NCBI GenBank assembly: GCA_964655475.1
Contig: CAZZMO010000001.1
Location: 124,001 to 188,000 of the forward strand
Length of the DNA stretch: 64,000 nucleotides
Reading direction: 5' to 3'
From: VGMA01 sp964655475
GTDB lineage: Bacteria; Chlamydiota; Chlamydiia; Chlamydiales; VGMA01
Made by a program: the position numbers and the translations under genes. This document shows, one piece after another, positions 25,368 through 34,261 of this stretch. The stretch's first letter is position 1, and each line of letters begins with the position of its first letter. A model generated the notes under the pieces. The model was not told the origin of the DNA, did no database searches, and worked only from the letters and a program-made list of their open reading frames with translations.

Positions 25368-26483
25368 CTATGCAAGAAGTTTGTTCAAGAAGTGGGAAAT
25401 TTCAAAATAGGCTTGGTTTTTATGCTCTTGTAGCCTTTCTTTGATTTTCTTAAATGTATCTTTCTCAAAAAGTTGAGAAACGACACGATCTGTTTGAGAA
25501 AAATCTTTGATCGAGAGGCCATATTGATTTTGTTTTACCCAATCAGCCACAAAACGTTCTTGATACATGGTGGTGCTGTTATCTTTCACAATGACAGGCA
25601 GTTGTTGGGAGATCGCTTGAGAGACAAGGCCTGGGCCTGGCTTGCCGATGAATAGATCGCTCGAAGCTAACAGCTTGTCAATATCGGGAGAAAAGGGAAT
25701 GGTCACAACCTTATGGTGTGTCGGTCCTTGTAAAATGGAGGGGATCTTTCTCCCTCTGCCAGTCATAAAAATGAGCTGGAAGGGTGTCTTGATTTTTGAG
25801 AGGGACTTAAAAATAGAAACCGTTTCAGAAGAGCCGTAGGCTCCAAAGGCGATAATGATCGTAAAAAGCGTAACATCGAGGCCAAGTGCCTGCCTATAAA
25901 GCTCTTTTTTCTCATAATGGGGCTCGTAAAAGTTTTTCGGTAAGAGAAATCCTGATGTTTTAAGGACATGATTGGGATGGATGCCAAGCTTGAGGAGTTT
26001 TTGGTACATCGAGTCGACATTGCAGATGTAGTGTTGGCTTTGCGGGAGGATCCAGAGTTTTTTATAAAACTCTCCGTAGTCTGCAATAAAGGTAAGAAAC
26101 TTGGAGCCTGTCCCTTCTAAGCTCTGGTAGAGGACGTCATTGAAGAAAGGGTAGACAGAGATGACGAGGTCTGGTTTCATTTCTTTCCACACCTCTTTTA
26201 ACCCCTTCACCATCCTCTTGCGTAGGAATCTTTTGATGATCATCCCCACGAAGGTCCAGATGTAGAGGTAGAGCTTTAAAAAACGGGCAGGGCAATAGTT
26301 GTAAGTATTCATCGATTGCTTAGGAACGTAGGGCAGGGCGGGGTTTTTTCGAAGAAGCTCGTAAATATCGAGCCCCTCTACATACCGATTGTCCCCTTTC
26401 TCTAAGAGGATAGAGGAGAAGGTCTCCATCAAACTTCTATGACCACCACCAGCATCTGCGTAGATGATATAAATATTTTTCAA
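25368..26483 (-). CDS. MGDG-synthase-like glycosyltransferase (GT28), copy 2
   Basis: A 371-residue paralog of the neighbouring gene. It shares IIYADAGGGHRSLMETF at the N-terminus, YGEFYKKLWILPQSQHYIC in the middle, and FGAYGSSETVSIF plus SSDLFIGKPGPGLVSQAIS near the end. The two proteins align over their full length by eye. A tandem pair suggests two successive sugar additions to one lipid, or different acceptors. It is presumably the first gene of a two-gene operon. Confidence 0.85.
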   Translation of the reverse strand: MKNIYIIYADAGGGHRSLMETFSSILLEKGDNRYVEGLDIYELLRKNPALPYVPKQSMNTYNYCPARFLKLYLYIWTFVGMIIKRFLRKRMVKGLKEVWKEMKPDLVISVYPFFNDVLYQSLEGTGSKFLTFIADYGEFYKKLWILPQSQHYICNVDSMYQKLLKLGIHPNHVLKTSGFLLPKNFYEPHYEKKELYRQALGLDVTLFTIIIAFGAYGSSETVSIFKSLSKIKTPFQLIFMTGRGRKIPSILQGPTHHKVVTIPFSPDIDKLLASSDLFIGKPGPGLVSQAISQQLPVIVKDNSTTMYQERFVADWVKQNQYGLSIKDFSQTDRVVSQLFEKDTFKKIKERLQEHKNQAYFEISHFLNKLLA

Positions 26484-26532
26484 CTTGATCCTAGCTTCAT
26501 GATTAGTTAAACTATACCAGAGTTAGGTTTTT

Positions 26533-26748
26533 ATGAGATTGTATCGACGTTTGTCACTCGCGTTACTCATCTTAGTAGCAGCGATTCTTTTTTTTCAGCC
26601 CAAAGAAATTGTAGAAGATCCCTCCCCTGAAACGGAAGATGTATCCCATCTATCTTATAGTAGTCGAATCAACGACCACGAAGATATATCTATCGGCCCT
26701 TATGTGAGCCGACAAGGGGCTGGCGCTAGAATCAAATTCCCTTTTTAA
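26533..26748 (+). CDS. 71-residue membrane-anchored protein, unknown
   Basis: The N-terminus MRLYRRLSLALLILVAAILFFQP is a positively charged, hydrophobic anchor or signal peptide. About 45 polar residues follow. A weak AGGTTTTT precedes the ATG. It is divergent from the glycosyltransferase pair. Support is composition only, so the call is tentative. Confidence 0.45.
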   Translation: MRLYRRLSLALLILVAAILFFQPKEIVEDPSPETEDVSHLSYSSRINDHEDISIGPYVSRQGAGARIKFPF

Positions 26749-26804
26749 TTAGACATCTTTTGAAATTCCCTTTGTCTACTAGAATTCCTCTTTTCAAAAA
26801 AAGT

Positions 26805-27731
26805 CTATTGCTTAGTTTCAGTTGGGACGTACCCTTGCTTGAGTTCCCCTTTATAGTAGAGCCAGAGTCCAGAAATGACGATGGCTGTAGAGGACAAGAT
26901 GTAGATCGATGGGGGAATCCCAAGGAGGATCCACTCATGAATCGATGTGAAGAGGGGGGAAAAGAGACCAAAAAACGAAAGGAGTGTAGCTGTATACTTT
27001 TTGAGGAGAAATCCGTAGAAGTTATAGCACAAGATATTCGAAATAAAGGTCAGAAGTAGAAGGACTATTGCAAAACGCTCCCATGCTCCTGTTGCCACTG
27101 GAATCGGATTCCAAGGATCGACCAAGAGGGAGGTGCCGAGGGCCAAAATACCCCCAATCATCATGCTGCAGCCATTCGCAAATACGGGGGAAATCTCTTC
27201 ATTTTTCACCACCATCCGCAAAATCACCCAGCCATAGACAGAGAATAGAGCTGCCGCTGCAATCGCGAGCTCTGGCCATGAGAAGACGAAGAAGGCATGG
27301 AGCCCCGCTTCAGTGGCACTTTTTTCAAATAGGGCAGGGGTAAAGCCTAAAAATCCAATCACGAGACCTGCAATTTTGATCGGTGACAGTTTTTCGTTGA
27401 AATGGATGTAGGACAAAATAGCGGCAATCATTGGGGAAAGGGAGTAGAAAAAGCAGGCCTTGGCTGCTGAAAGTCGGTGGAGTCCCCAAAATTCTAAGAT
27501 GTTGGTCAAATAAATACTAAATAGCGAGAGGATACCAAGGGCGAGCCATTGTCTCCAGGAAACCTTTGGAACCTTATTCCTAAAGAACATCCAACCGAGA
27601 AGTAGCGCTCCTGCCAAAAACATCCTGATCCCCGTTAAAAAGATCGGTGGGCAGTACTCAAGGAGGTACTTGCCTAGTGGGAAGGCGAGGGACCAGACCG
27701 CAAATAGACCTATAATCATAAAAATATGCAT
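26805..27731 (-). CDS. EamA/DMT-family transporter
   Basis: A 308-residue protein with about ten membrane helices in two EamA repeats. The first contains FPLGKYLLEYCPPIFLTGIRMFLAG, the second ends SSTAIVISGLWLYYKGEL. DMT transporters move amino acids, nucleotides or other metabolites, and in chlamydiae and rickettsiae SAM transporters belong to this group, but the substrate here is unknown. It lies 74 bases downstream of tgt on the same strand. Confidence 0.85.
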   Translation of the reverse strand: MHIFMIIGLFAVWSLAFPLGKYLLEYCPPIFLTGIRMFLAGALLLGWMFFRNKVPKVSWRQWLALGILSLFSIYLTNILEFWGLHRLSAAKACFFYSLSPMIAAILSYIHFNEKLSPIKIAGLVIGFLGFTPALFEKSATEAGLHAFFVFSWPELAIAAAALFSVYGWVILRMVVKNEEISPVFANGCSMMIGGILALGTSLLVDPWNPIPVATGAWERFAIVLLLLTFISNILCYNFYGFLLKKYTATLLSFFGLFSPLFTSIHEWILLGIPPSIYILSSTAIVISGLWLYYKGELKQGYVPTETKQ

Positions 27732-27804
27732 ATAATGGTGATTTTACCAGAAGTCTCGACTTATTTCCATATCGAAATGATTTTTCGGGATTTAGATATA
27801 ATTT

Positions 27805-28944
27805 TCATATTCTGTTTTCTAAAATGGCAGTTCTCATCGAAGCCATAAAAGAGATCATAAACTGTAAATTGTGAATGGTAGCCAAGGTATAGGCTGTCAT
27901 CTCGTGGGCTTTAAAGAGGTGATTGAGGTAAGCGAGGGTATAATTTTGGCAGGTGTGGCAGGGGCACGATTCATCAAGGGGGCGGTGGGCATTTTGGAAA
28001 AGGCCCCTTGTGACCTTAACAGGTCCCATCGAGGTGAGAAGGCTTCCATGCCTTGCAGCTTTAGTAGGATAGGAACTATCAAAGGTGTCGATGCCGAGAG
28101 GGATGCAAGCAATCAGCGACTCTAGGTCAGCGATCCCCAAAAGGTGGTTCGGCTTATCATGAGGGATGTGAGGCATCAAAGATGATAACATCTTGAACAT
28201 CTCTGGCTTTGTTTTCCCCATGCTCCCTCCAATGGCAAAGCCATCAAAGGGCAATTTCGAGAGGGTCTCAGCACTCAGTTTTCTCCACTCATCATTGACT
28301 CCGCCGTGGACCACAGCATACATCGCTTGGTTATTCGGGCTTTTGAGGTGCTCATCTAAAGAGCGTTTTTCCCACCGGTGGGTTCTATGAAGAGAGGCTT
28401 TCAGCGCCGCAGGGTCGATGTGATAGGGGGGGAGTTCGTCGAGTGGGATGATGATATCAGCGCCAATCTGCTTTTGGGCCTGGACCGAGGATTCAGGGGT
28501 GAGGAGCACTTCTCTTCCATCTCGGTAAGAGCGGAATTTAACTCCCTCTTCAGAGATCTTGAGAACGCTTGAGGCACTTTTTTTCTTCCCTTGACTCTTG
28601 AGCTCACTTGCAACCGATCCATAGGCCAAGCTGAACACCTGGAATCCCCCTGAATCGGTGATGATTGGTTTTTTTCTGTTAATAAAGCGGTGTATCCCCC
28701 CAGCGTTTGCAATCACATCAGGTCCTGGTTGTAAGAGGAGGTGATAGGTGTTACAAAAGAGGAGGTCAAGTCCCATCGCATCAACCCAGCTATTATCGAG
28801 TGCTTTTAACGAACCGTTGGTCCCAACAGCGACAAATCCAGGTGTTTCAATGATGCCATGAGGGGTGTGAATTCTTCCGACGCGCGCTTTTGATTTTGTC
28901 GAGGTGTGAAGAAGTTCAAAATGAAATGATGTGGTGACACTCAT
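27805..28944 (-). CDS. tgt: tRNA-guanine transglycosylase
   Basis: Replaces G34 of GUN-anticodon tRNAs with a 7-deazaguanine. It has the catalytic DSGGFQVFSLA, the nucleophile region GIDTFDSSYPTKAARHG and the zinc site CPCHTCQNY...NHLF. The base-recognition loop, usually GGLAVGE in preQ1-using bacterial enzymes, reads GGSMGKT. That fits the published finding that the Chlamydia trachomatis enzyme prefers queuine. I start it at 28944 (GAGGAGG upstream), where its ATG overlaps the stop of yhhQ as ATGA. The operon is purU-yhhQ-tgt. Confidence 0.94.
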   Translation of the reverse strand: MSVTTSFHFELLHTSTKSKARVGRIHTPHGIIETPGFVAVGTNGSLKALDNSWVDAMGLDLLFCNTYHLLLQPGPDVIANAGGIHRFINRKKPIITDSGGFQVFSLAYGSVASELKSQGKKKSASSVLKISEEGVKFRSYRDGREVLLTPESSVQAQKQIGADIIIPLDELPPYHIDPAALKASLHRTHRWEKRSLDEHLKSPNNQAMYAVVHGGVNDEWRKLSAETLSKLPFDGFAIGGSMGKTKPEMFKMLSSLMPHIPHDKPNHLLGIADLESLIACIPLGIDTFDSSYPTKAARHGSLLTSMGPVKVTRGLFQNAHRPLDESCPCHTCQNYTLAYLNHLFKAHEMTAYTLATIHNLQFMISFMASMRTAILENRI

Positions 28945-29597
28945 GCGGGCCTCCTCATCATCCATTTTGCAAATTGCATGAAGGGTGTCATGCAAGACAT
29001 CACGAGAAGTTTCATCACGTAGCTAATCAAAATAATGTGGGAGATCGAGTGGACGATTCCATAGAGGGCGAGGTAGGAGAAAAAGAAGGTGTCGACAAAT
29101 TGAGAAATGACTACAGAACAAGCAATGCTTAACGTGAATGGGAGCTTTTTCCGAAAGAGAGAAAAGAGTTCAACATCGAGTCTTTGGGCGATGAAAAATA
29201 CGACTAGCGAGGAGATGCAAATTCTCGGTGAGTGTCCAAGGAGCATCTGAAACGCACCTTGTGTTTGATCATGAATCGATGGGGCGTAGAGAAGGTGTAT
29301 TTGTGAGAGGATTGCAAACAAAGTAAGGAGTGTGGCGCTATAGATATTTTGTTTTTTCGCTTCATCTTTGCCGAAAAATTCTTGCAAGAGGTTCATCGAC
29401 AGGATTCCACCCACTACATATGCATCAGTTGCTGTTACGGTAAACGAAAAGAGCTCGATCTGCTTTGTCACAAAGAGGTTCGCGATGAGGAAAAAGAGGG
29501 TGCACAAAATCGAAAGAGCGACTCTTCCAAGCTTCAATGCAATAAAGATCGAAGAGATCAAAACGAAGATGTGGAGGAGGAAAATACTTTCATTCAT
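28941..29597 (-). CDS. yhhQ: YhhQ-type queuosine precursor transporter
   Basis: The 218-residue, about six-helix protein has the VUT/YhhQ traits: ILCTLFFLIANLFVTKQIELF, TATDAYVVGGILSMNLLQEFFG, and SQFVDTFFFSYLALYG near the end. It imports preQ0, preQ1 or queuine, and the adjacent tgt would use the product. Translational coupling to both neighbours is shown by ATGA overlaps at each end. This matches the scavenging route described for C. trachomatis, where the two genes are, as I recall, unlinked. Confidence 0.92.
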   Translation of the reverse strand: MNESIFLLHIFVLISSIFIALKLGRVALSILCTLFFLIANLFVTKQIELFSFTVTATDAYVVGGILSMNLLQEFFGKDEAKKQNIYSATLLTLFAILSQIHLLYAPSIHDQTQGAFQMLLGHSPRICISSLVVFFIAQRLDVELFSLFRKKLPFTLSIACSVVISQFVDTFFFSYLALYGIVHSISHIILISYVMKLLVMSCMTPFMQFAKWMMRRPA

Positions 29598-30439
29598 CGG
29601 AAGACTACTGTTTTATTGCCATTCAGAAGAATCCTTCTCTCTACAAAATATTTAATACAGCGAGAAAGGACAAGCGCTTCGACGTCTGCTCCATATCTCA
29701 CGTAGTCCTCTACTGTGTAGCGGTGGTTTACGCGGATCACTTCTTGGCAGATGATCGGCCCTTCGTCGAGGTCAGATGTGACATAGTGACCTGTTGCCCC
29801 AATCAGTTTGACCCCTCTTTCATGGGCCTGATGGTAGGGCTTTCCCCCTTTAAAAGAGGGGAGGAAGGAGTGGTGAATATTGATCGCCTTCCCTTCGAGG
29901 GCTTTACAGAGCTTATTTGAAAGGATTTGCATATACTTGGCTAAGACGACGAGGTCAGCCTTTGTCTCTTGAACGATCTTGAGGATCTGCCCCTCTTGTT
30001 CCTCTCTACTCTCTTGGTTAACAGGGAGATAGAAATAGGGGATTTTGTACCAAGAGGCCATCTCTTCGAGCTTTTCATGGTTTGAGATGATCGCAGCGAT
30101 TTCAATAGAGAGGCGCCCTTCAAGCTGTTTATTCAAAATATCGCTAAGGCAATGGCTCTGTTGAGAGACTAAGATGACCACTTTTGGCTTATACAGAACG
30201 TCTTGAATATGAATCTGTCCTTTATAACTCTTTTGAAGTTTATCGAGACTCTCTTTGATTTCTTGGATGTTATGACAGTCAAAAACGACCCTCATAAAGA
30301 AATGTTTCGTATCGAGATCGCTGAATTGGTCAGAGGCAAATACGAAGCAGCCCTTCGACGCGAGGAGAGTGGTAACAGCGGCTACAATCCCGATAGTATC
30401 TGGACAGGAGATAGTTAAAATGAATTTTTTCTTTTCCAT
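29594..30439 (-). CDS. purU: formyltetrahydrofolate deformylase PurU
   Basis: Hydrolyses 10-formyl-THF to formate and THF. The 281-residue enzyme starts at the ATG at 30439 (MEKKKFILTISCPD), giving the same length as E. coli PurU. An ACT domain covers about residues 5-85. The transformylase domain has NIHHSFLPSFKGGKPYHQA and the SDLDEGPII catalytic Asp. A frame extending to 30595 has no support. It heads the purU-yhhQ-tgt operon. No purine-synthesis gene (purT or purN) is visible to use the formate. Confidence 0.93.
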   Translation of the reverse strand: MEKKKFILTISCPDTIGIVAAVTTLLASKGCFVFASDQFSDLDTKHFFMRVVFDCHNIQEIKESLDKLQKSYKGQIHIQDVLYKPKVVILVSQQSHCLSDILNKQLEGRLSIEIAAIISNHEKLEEMASWYKIPYFYLPVNQESREEQEGQILKIVQETKADLVVLAKYMQILSNKLCKALEGKAINIHHSFLPSFKGGKPYHQAHERGVKLIGATGHYVTSDLDEGPIICQEVIRVNHRYTVEDYVRYGADVEALVLSRCIKYFVERRILLNGNKTVVFR

Positions 30440-30548
30440 GGTTTTGTATTGAGTTGAAAAAGGAAATTGTAACATAGTAACTATTATACTGAAACAGTTC
30501 AAAGCGTATTTTTTGTCTGTTCTCGTCATTTGAACCCAAGGAGAGATT

Positions 30549-31526
30549 GTGAAGTCACCGATTCGTGTTGCTGTAACAGGAGCTGCAGGTAACATTGGCT
30601 ATGCTCTTGTCTTTAGAGTTGCTACAGGAGATGTATTTGGATTTGATCAGCCGATTATCTTACACCTTCTAGAAATCCCTGGGTTTGAAGAAAAATTAAA
30701 AGCGCTCCGGATGGAGATCGAAGATTGTGCGTTTCCTTTGGTCAAAGGGGTCGTCACAGGTGTCGATCCACACCGCGTCTTTGATGGGGTAGATTACGTT
30801 GCGGCAGTTGGTGCAATGCCAAGGGGCCCTGGCATGGAGAGAAAAGACCTACTAGAAAAGAATGCGAAGATATTTGTTGAACAGGGAAGAGCTCTCGAAG
30901 CTTCTGGCAATCTTCAAGTCAAAATGTTAGTTGTCGGCAATCCTTGTAATACGAATGCCCTTGTCGCTATGCATAACGCACCATCACTTCCTAAAGAGTG
31001 TTTCTTTGCGATGACGATGCTCGATGAAAATAGAGCTCGGATGCAGCTTGCTTTAAAAGCAGATGTCGATGTCACCTCTGTTGAAATTGTCATTTGGGGA
31101 AATCATTCACCTACGATGACTCCTGATATTGACAATGCCAAGATCGGAGGCAAACCTCTTCGTCAGGTTCTTCCGAATAATGCTTGGCTGGAAGGGGAGT
31201 TCATGAAAACTGTGCAGCAAAGGGGAACTGAAGTGATCAAAGCAAGAGGAGCCTCTTCTGCAGCATCAGCTGCTCATGCCATCGGCGATGCATTAAAAGC
31301 ACTTCATCAGGGGACGAATGTTTTTTCTATGGGTGTTTTTGCAGGAGCAAACCCTTATGGGATAGCAAATGATCTCATTTACTCATTTCCTTGTAGAAGA
31401 GAAAAAGGGAAGATCTGTATTGTATCAGGTTTACAACATGGCGCCTTCATTCATGAAAAAATCAAGGCGAGTGAAAAAGAACTCAAAGAAGAAAGGGATG
31501 CTGTTAGAAGTTATCTAAAAGGATGA
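30549..31526 (+). CDS. mdh: malate dehydrogenase
   Basis: NAD-dependent malate/oxaloacetate interconversion in the TCA cycle. The 325-residue protein begins VAVTGAAGNIGYALVFRVA (NAD-binding), has substrate arginines in AMPRGPGMERKD, and the catalytic IWGNHSPTM (His). This is the cytosolic-type (LDH-like MDH group 2) form used by chlamydiae. The start is GTG at 30549 with AAGGAGAG upstream. The next gene, citrate synthase, follows closely, so the two consecutive TCA reactions form an operon. Confidence 0.95.
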   Translation: MKSPIRVAVTGAAGNIGYALVFRVATGDVFGFDQPIILHLLEIPGFEEKLKALRMEIEDCAFPLVKGVVTGVDPHRVFDGVDYVAAVGAMPRGPGMERKDLLEKNAKIFVEQGRALEASGNLQVKMLVVGNPCNTNALVAMHNAPSLPKECFFAMTMLDENRARMQLALKADVDVTSVEIVIWGNHSPTMTPDIDNAKIGGKPLRQVLPNNAWLEGEFMKTVQQRGTEVIKARGASSAASAAHAIGDALKALHQGTNVFSMGVFAGANPYGIANDLIYSFPCRREKGKICIVSGLQHGAFIHEKIKASEKELKEERDAVRSYLKG

Positions 31527-31576
31527 AGCTACTTTTATTCTTACTAATATTGTTGAGTATAGAGCCGAGGATAGTT

Positions 31577-32743
31577 ATGGCAAAAGTAATACATGAGATT
31601 ACAGATGAAGGGTTAGAAACAGGATTAAGAGGCGTCCCTGTCGGTTATTGTGTGACCTCTCGAGTTGACCCTTATGAAGGTCTTTTCTACCACGATAAAC
31701 CGATCAAAGAGTTGATTCAGTATTCCCCTGAGGCAGTTCTCAACTTCCTCAATTCTGGATCGTTAGATACTGGGCCTGGACTCATGAGTTTTGTCGAAGA
31801 TCTCAAGAAGCGAGAGAGTCTTTTTCGTGAATCGAGAGATGCCATTTTAGCTCTTCCGAGAATGCTCCATCCGATGGAGATGTTTAGTGCCGCCCTGCTC
31901 ATCGTTGGCGGTCTTGAAGGGAAGAAGAATTACAGAGAAGATTGCATGGATCTCATCGCGAAGATGCCAGAGATTGTTGCAACAGTCATCAACCACCACG
32001 CAGGATGGGGAGAAACGCCCCGCTCGAACAGTGATCTCGGCTACATCGAAAATTTCGTCCACATGCTGAACCTTCCACCCGATGTCGATAAGGTCACTCT
32101 TTGTGAAGTGATGCGCCTATTTTATATTCTCCACCTCGATCATGGGGGTGGAAATCTCTCTGCTTTTACGGGTAAAGTGATTGCATCAGGTCTTGCTGAC
32201 ATGTACATGTCAATTGCAGGAGCGATGTGCGCTTTGGCAGGCCCAAGACATGGATTTGCGAACCAGAGCTCGCTCGAGTTTGTCAAAGAGGCTTATGCAA
32301 GGCTTGGAGATTTTCCAACAGACCGCGATACGGAATTGTTCATTCGGGATAAGCTCGCAAAAAAAGAGCTGGTCTACGGATTTGGTCACGCAGTACTTCG
32401 AGTGGAAGATCCTAGAGCGACCATCTTCTATGAATTTGCGAAAAAACACTTTCCTCAACATCCATTTGTAAAAGTTGCGGCGAAGATTCGTGAAGCGGGT
32501 ACGAAGGTGATGAAGGAGAATCCTAAAGTCTCTTGCCCATATCCAAATGTCGATGCAATGTCAGGAACTCTTCTCACAGCAGCAGGCTTTCCTTACCACG
32601 AATACTACACAGTCTTGTTTGGACTTTCACGTAGTGCAGGAACGGCTATTCAGATTGTCTACGAGAGGATGATTGCTAGAGGAGGAAGTGGTACACCCAT
32701 CATCCGTCCTAAGTACATCTACAAGCCGAAAGGGAGCTGTTAG
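31577..32743 (+). CDS. gltA: citrate synthase, mitochondrial-type
   Basis: Condenses oxaloacetate and acetyl-CoA. The 388 residues show HHAGWGETPRSNSD, the oxaloacetate/CoA site LDHGGGNLSAFTGKV, LAGPRHGFANQ, the catalytic His in YGFGHAVLR and the catalytic Asp in YPNVDAMSG. The GGGNxSAxT and AGPxHGxANQ blocks are those of the eukaryote-like type I enzyme. An ATG at 31523 overlaps the mdh stop and would add a hydrophobic MKLLLFLLILLSIEPRIV. I prefer 31577 (GAGGATAGTT upstream) because a leader makes little sense for this enzyme. Citrate synthase argues against Chlamydiaceae. Confidence 0.92.
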   Translation: MAKVIHEITDEGLETGLRGVPVGYCVTSRVDPYEGLFYHDKPIKELIQYSPEAVLNFLNSGSLDTGPGLMSFVEDLKKRESLFRESRDAILALPRMLHPMEMFSAALLIVGGLEGKKNYREDCMDLIAKMPEIVATVINHHAGWGETPRSNSDLGYIENFVHMLNLPPDVDKVTLCEVMRLFYILHLDHGGGNLSAFTGKVIASGLADMYMSIAGAMCALAGPRHGFANQSSLEFVKEAYARLGDFPTDRDTELFIRDKLAKKELVYGFGHAVLRVEDPRATIFYEFAKKHFPQHPFVKVAAKIREAGTKVMKENPKVSCPYPNVDAMSGTLLTAAGFPYHEYYTVLFGLSRSAGTAIQIVYERMIARGGSGTPIIRPKYIYKPKGSC

Positions 32744-34149
32744 ACAGATTTAGAAGAAAGCTGCTCGAGCATTTCCCATCTTTCTAAAAAGATCGGAAGT
32801 TGACCTTTTGCGGCGAGGTGCTCTTTGAACTTTTCTTTATCTTCGACCTCTTTTTCAAATGCCTCTTTCCACCCTGGCGTATCCATAAGGAATAGGTAAG
32901 GCTTTATTTTGAATAGTCTCCACTCTTTTACGACAGTAGGGAGGAGAGACTGAAAGTAAGGAGATCTTTTCAAAGCCTTTAGTCTTGATGGGTCGGCGGT
33001 ATCGATACAAAATGCGGTGCGTGCTTGAATTTTCCTATTACTGCCAATGTGTAGATATCCAAAATCTTTGATATAGACCATCTTTTCTTGTTGAAACAAG
33101 GAGACAATTTTGTTTGATAGGAAAATATCTTTATTTTCCTCTTTGATCTTTCTTAAATAGAGCTTCGTCAATGTGAGAAGATTGTCTGTTTGAAAATACT
33201 TGCAAAAGACTTGACTTATCTCCTTTGCTTCCTCTCTTAATTCGGGTGAAAGTCTGATTGATGCATCAAACTCTCGAGAGTGATACGTAATAGGGGTAAA
33301 AGATGTCCAGATGACTCGAGGAGACTCTGTTTCAGCAAGGCGAAGGTCTATGAAAGTGTAATCACATACATTCGACGTGTCGACGACAGAAATAGGAGTT
33401 TCTCCTAAAAATTCTAGATCTTGGATGTCTCCAATTGTAGCGATGATATTTCCTGCTTTCGCGTATCTTTGTAGTTTAAGGAAAGGCTCATCATGGGTGA
33501 AGTAGTTAAACTCATCTGATGCTTTCATCTCTGGAGGGAGGTGGGAATAGCGAATGTAGTAGTAGGCAAAACGGTCACAGTTCTCTAAGTAGTATTGTTT
33601 CATTGCATCAGGGATATCTCGATCTGCTTCGAGTCTTCTTTTAATTTCATCAAAGATCAGCCGATCTTTTTCTACATCACAGCAAGTTTCGATGAAATGT
33701 TTTTGACTCTCCTCTTCTTCAGGAAAGAGACGGGAGACAATCGTTGCTTCGTCATAGGCTTCTGGATTGATGAGGCTGAGAAAATCCTCTCGATCTCTCG
33801 AAATTCTCATGATCATAACAGCGAAGTCGATGTAAGCTTTGACTCTTGGATTAATATCTCTAATAATCAATCCTTTGCAATCATCATTGGCAAAGATCAG
33901 ATCCATAAAACTTCTTTCTGTACCGACAGATACGATGAATCCTTTCTTAACTCCTTGTAAATGAGGGATTATACACTCTACTGGCCCTTCATTAGGCTTT
34001 AAATAGTCGATAAAGCCGCAATCCACTGTTGGATCGAAGGAGTAGCAGACTATTTCTTCATATTTTTCTTCTAGCGAACTATCTCCCTGATTTTGAGGTA
34101 GTTCGTAAAGTGCACAGTCTGCGTCAGTTGTGTGTTTTGTAATGAACAT
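32740..34149 (-). CDS. unknown protein with SAM-methyltransferase-like region
   Basis: A 469-residue product. Near residues 55-85 GFIVSVGTERSFMDLIFAND followed by GLIIRDINPRVKAYIDF resembles the glycine loop and acidic strand-2 end of a Rossmann methyltransferase. Further on, GNIIATIGDIQDLEFL and ISVVDTSNVCDYTFIDL could be later strands. I do not recognise a named family. A start at 34149 is favoured because the extended -10 element TGGTATAAT (34156-34164) ends 6 bases before it, giving a possible leaderless transcript. The alternative start, 34185, lies upstream of that promoter. Its stop overlaps gltA by 4 bases. Confidence 0.66.
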   Translation of the reverse strand: MFITKHTTDADCALYELPQNQGDSSLEEKYEEIVCYSFDPTVDCGFIDYLKPNEGPVECIIPHLQGVKKGFIVSVGTERSFMDLIFANDDCKGLIIRDINPRVKAYIDFAVMIMRISRDREDFLSLINPEAYDEATIVSRLFPEEEESQKHFIETCCDVEKDRLIFDEIKRRLEADRDIPDAMKQYYLENCDRFAYYYIRYSHLPPEMKASDEFNYFTHDEPFLKLQRYAKAGNIIATIGDIQDLEFLGETPISVVDTSNVCDYTFIDLRLAETESPRVIWTSFTPITYHSREFDASIRLSPELREEAKEISQVFCKYFQTDNLLTLTKLYLRKIKEENKDIFLSNKIVSLFQQEKMVYIKDFGYLHIGSNRKIQARTAFCIDTADPSRLKALKRSPYFQSLLPTVVKEWRLFKIKPYLFLMDTPGWKEAFEKEVEDKEKFKEHLAAKGQLPIFLERWEMLEQLSSKSV

Positions 34150-34155
34150 GGAGAT

Positions 34156-34164
34156 ATTATACCA
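34156..34164 (-). promoter_or_regulatory. extended -10 promoter element, leaderless candidate
   Basis: Read on the minus strand this is TGGTATAAT. Six bases then separate it from the ATG at 34149, so transcription may start at the A of the start codon. Confidence 0.5.
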
Positions 34165-34261
34165 TAAATAAATATTTTTAAACATTGAATTGTGGCGAGG
34201 GGGAACTCCCCCTTGTGAAAAGAGTTTTCTTCTGTTATGGTGGTGTTCCTAGAAAGAGGTA

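Noticed and set aside
30440..30595. N-terminal extension of purU
   Set aside because: The extension lacks any domain, overlaps the mdh start region on the other strand and would make PurU longer than the family.
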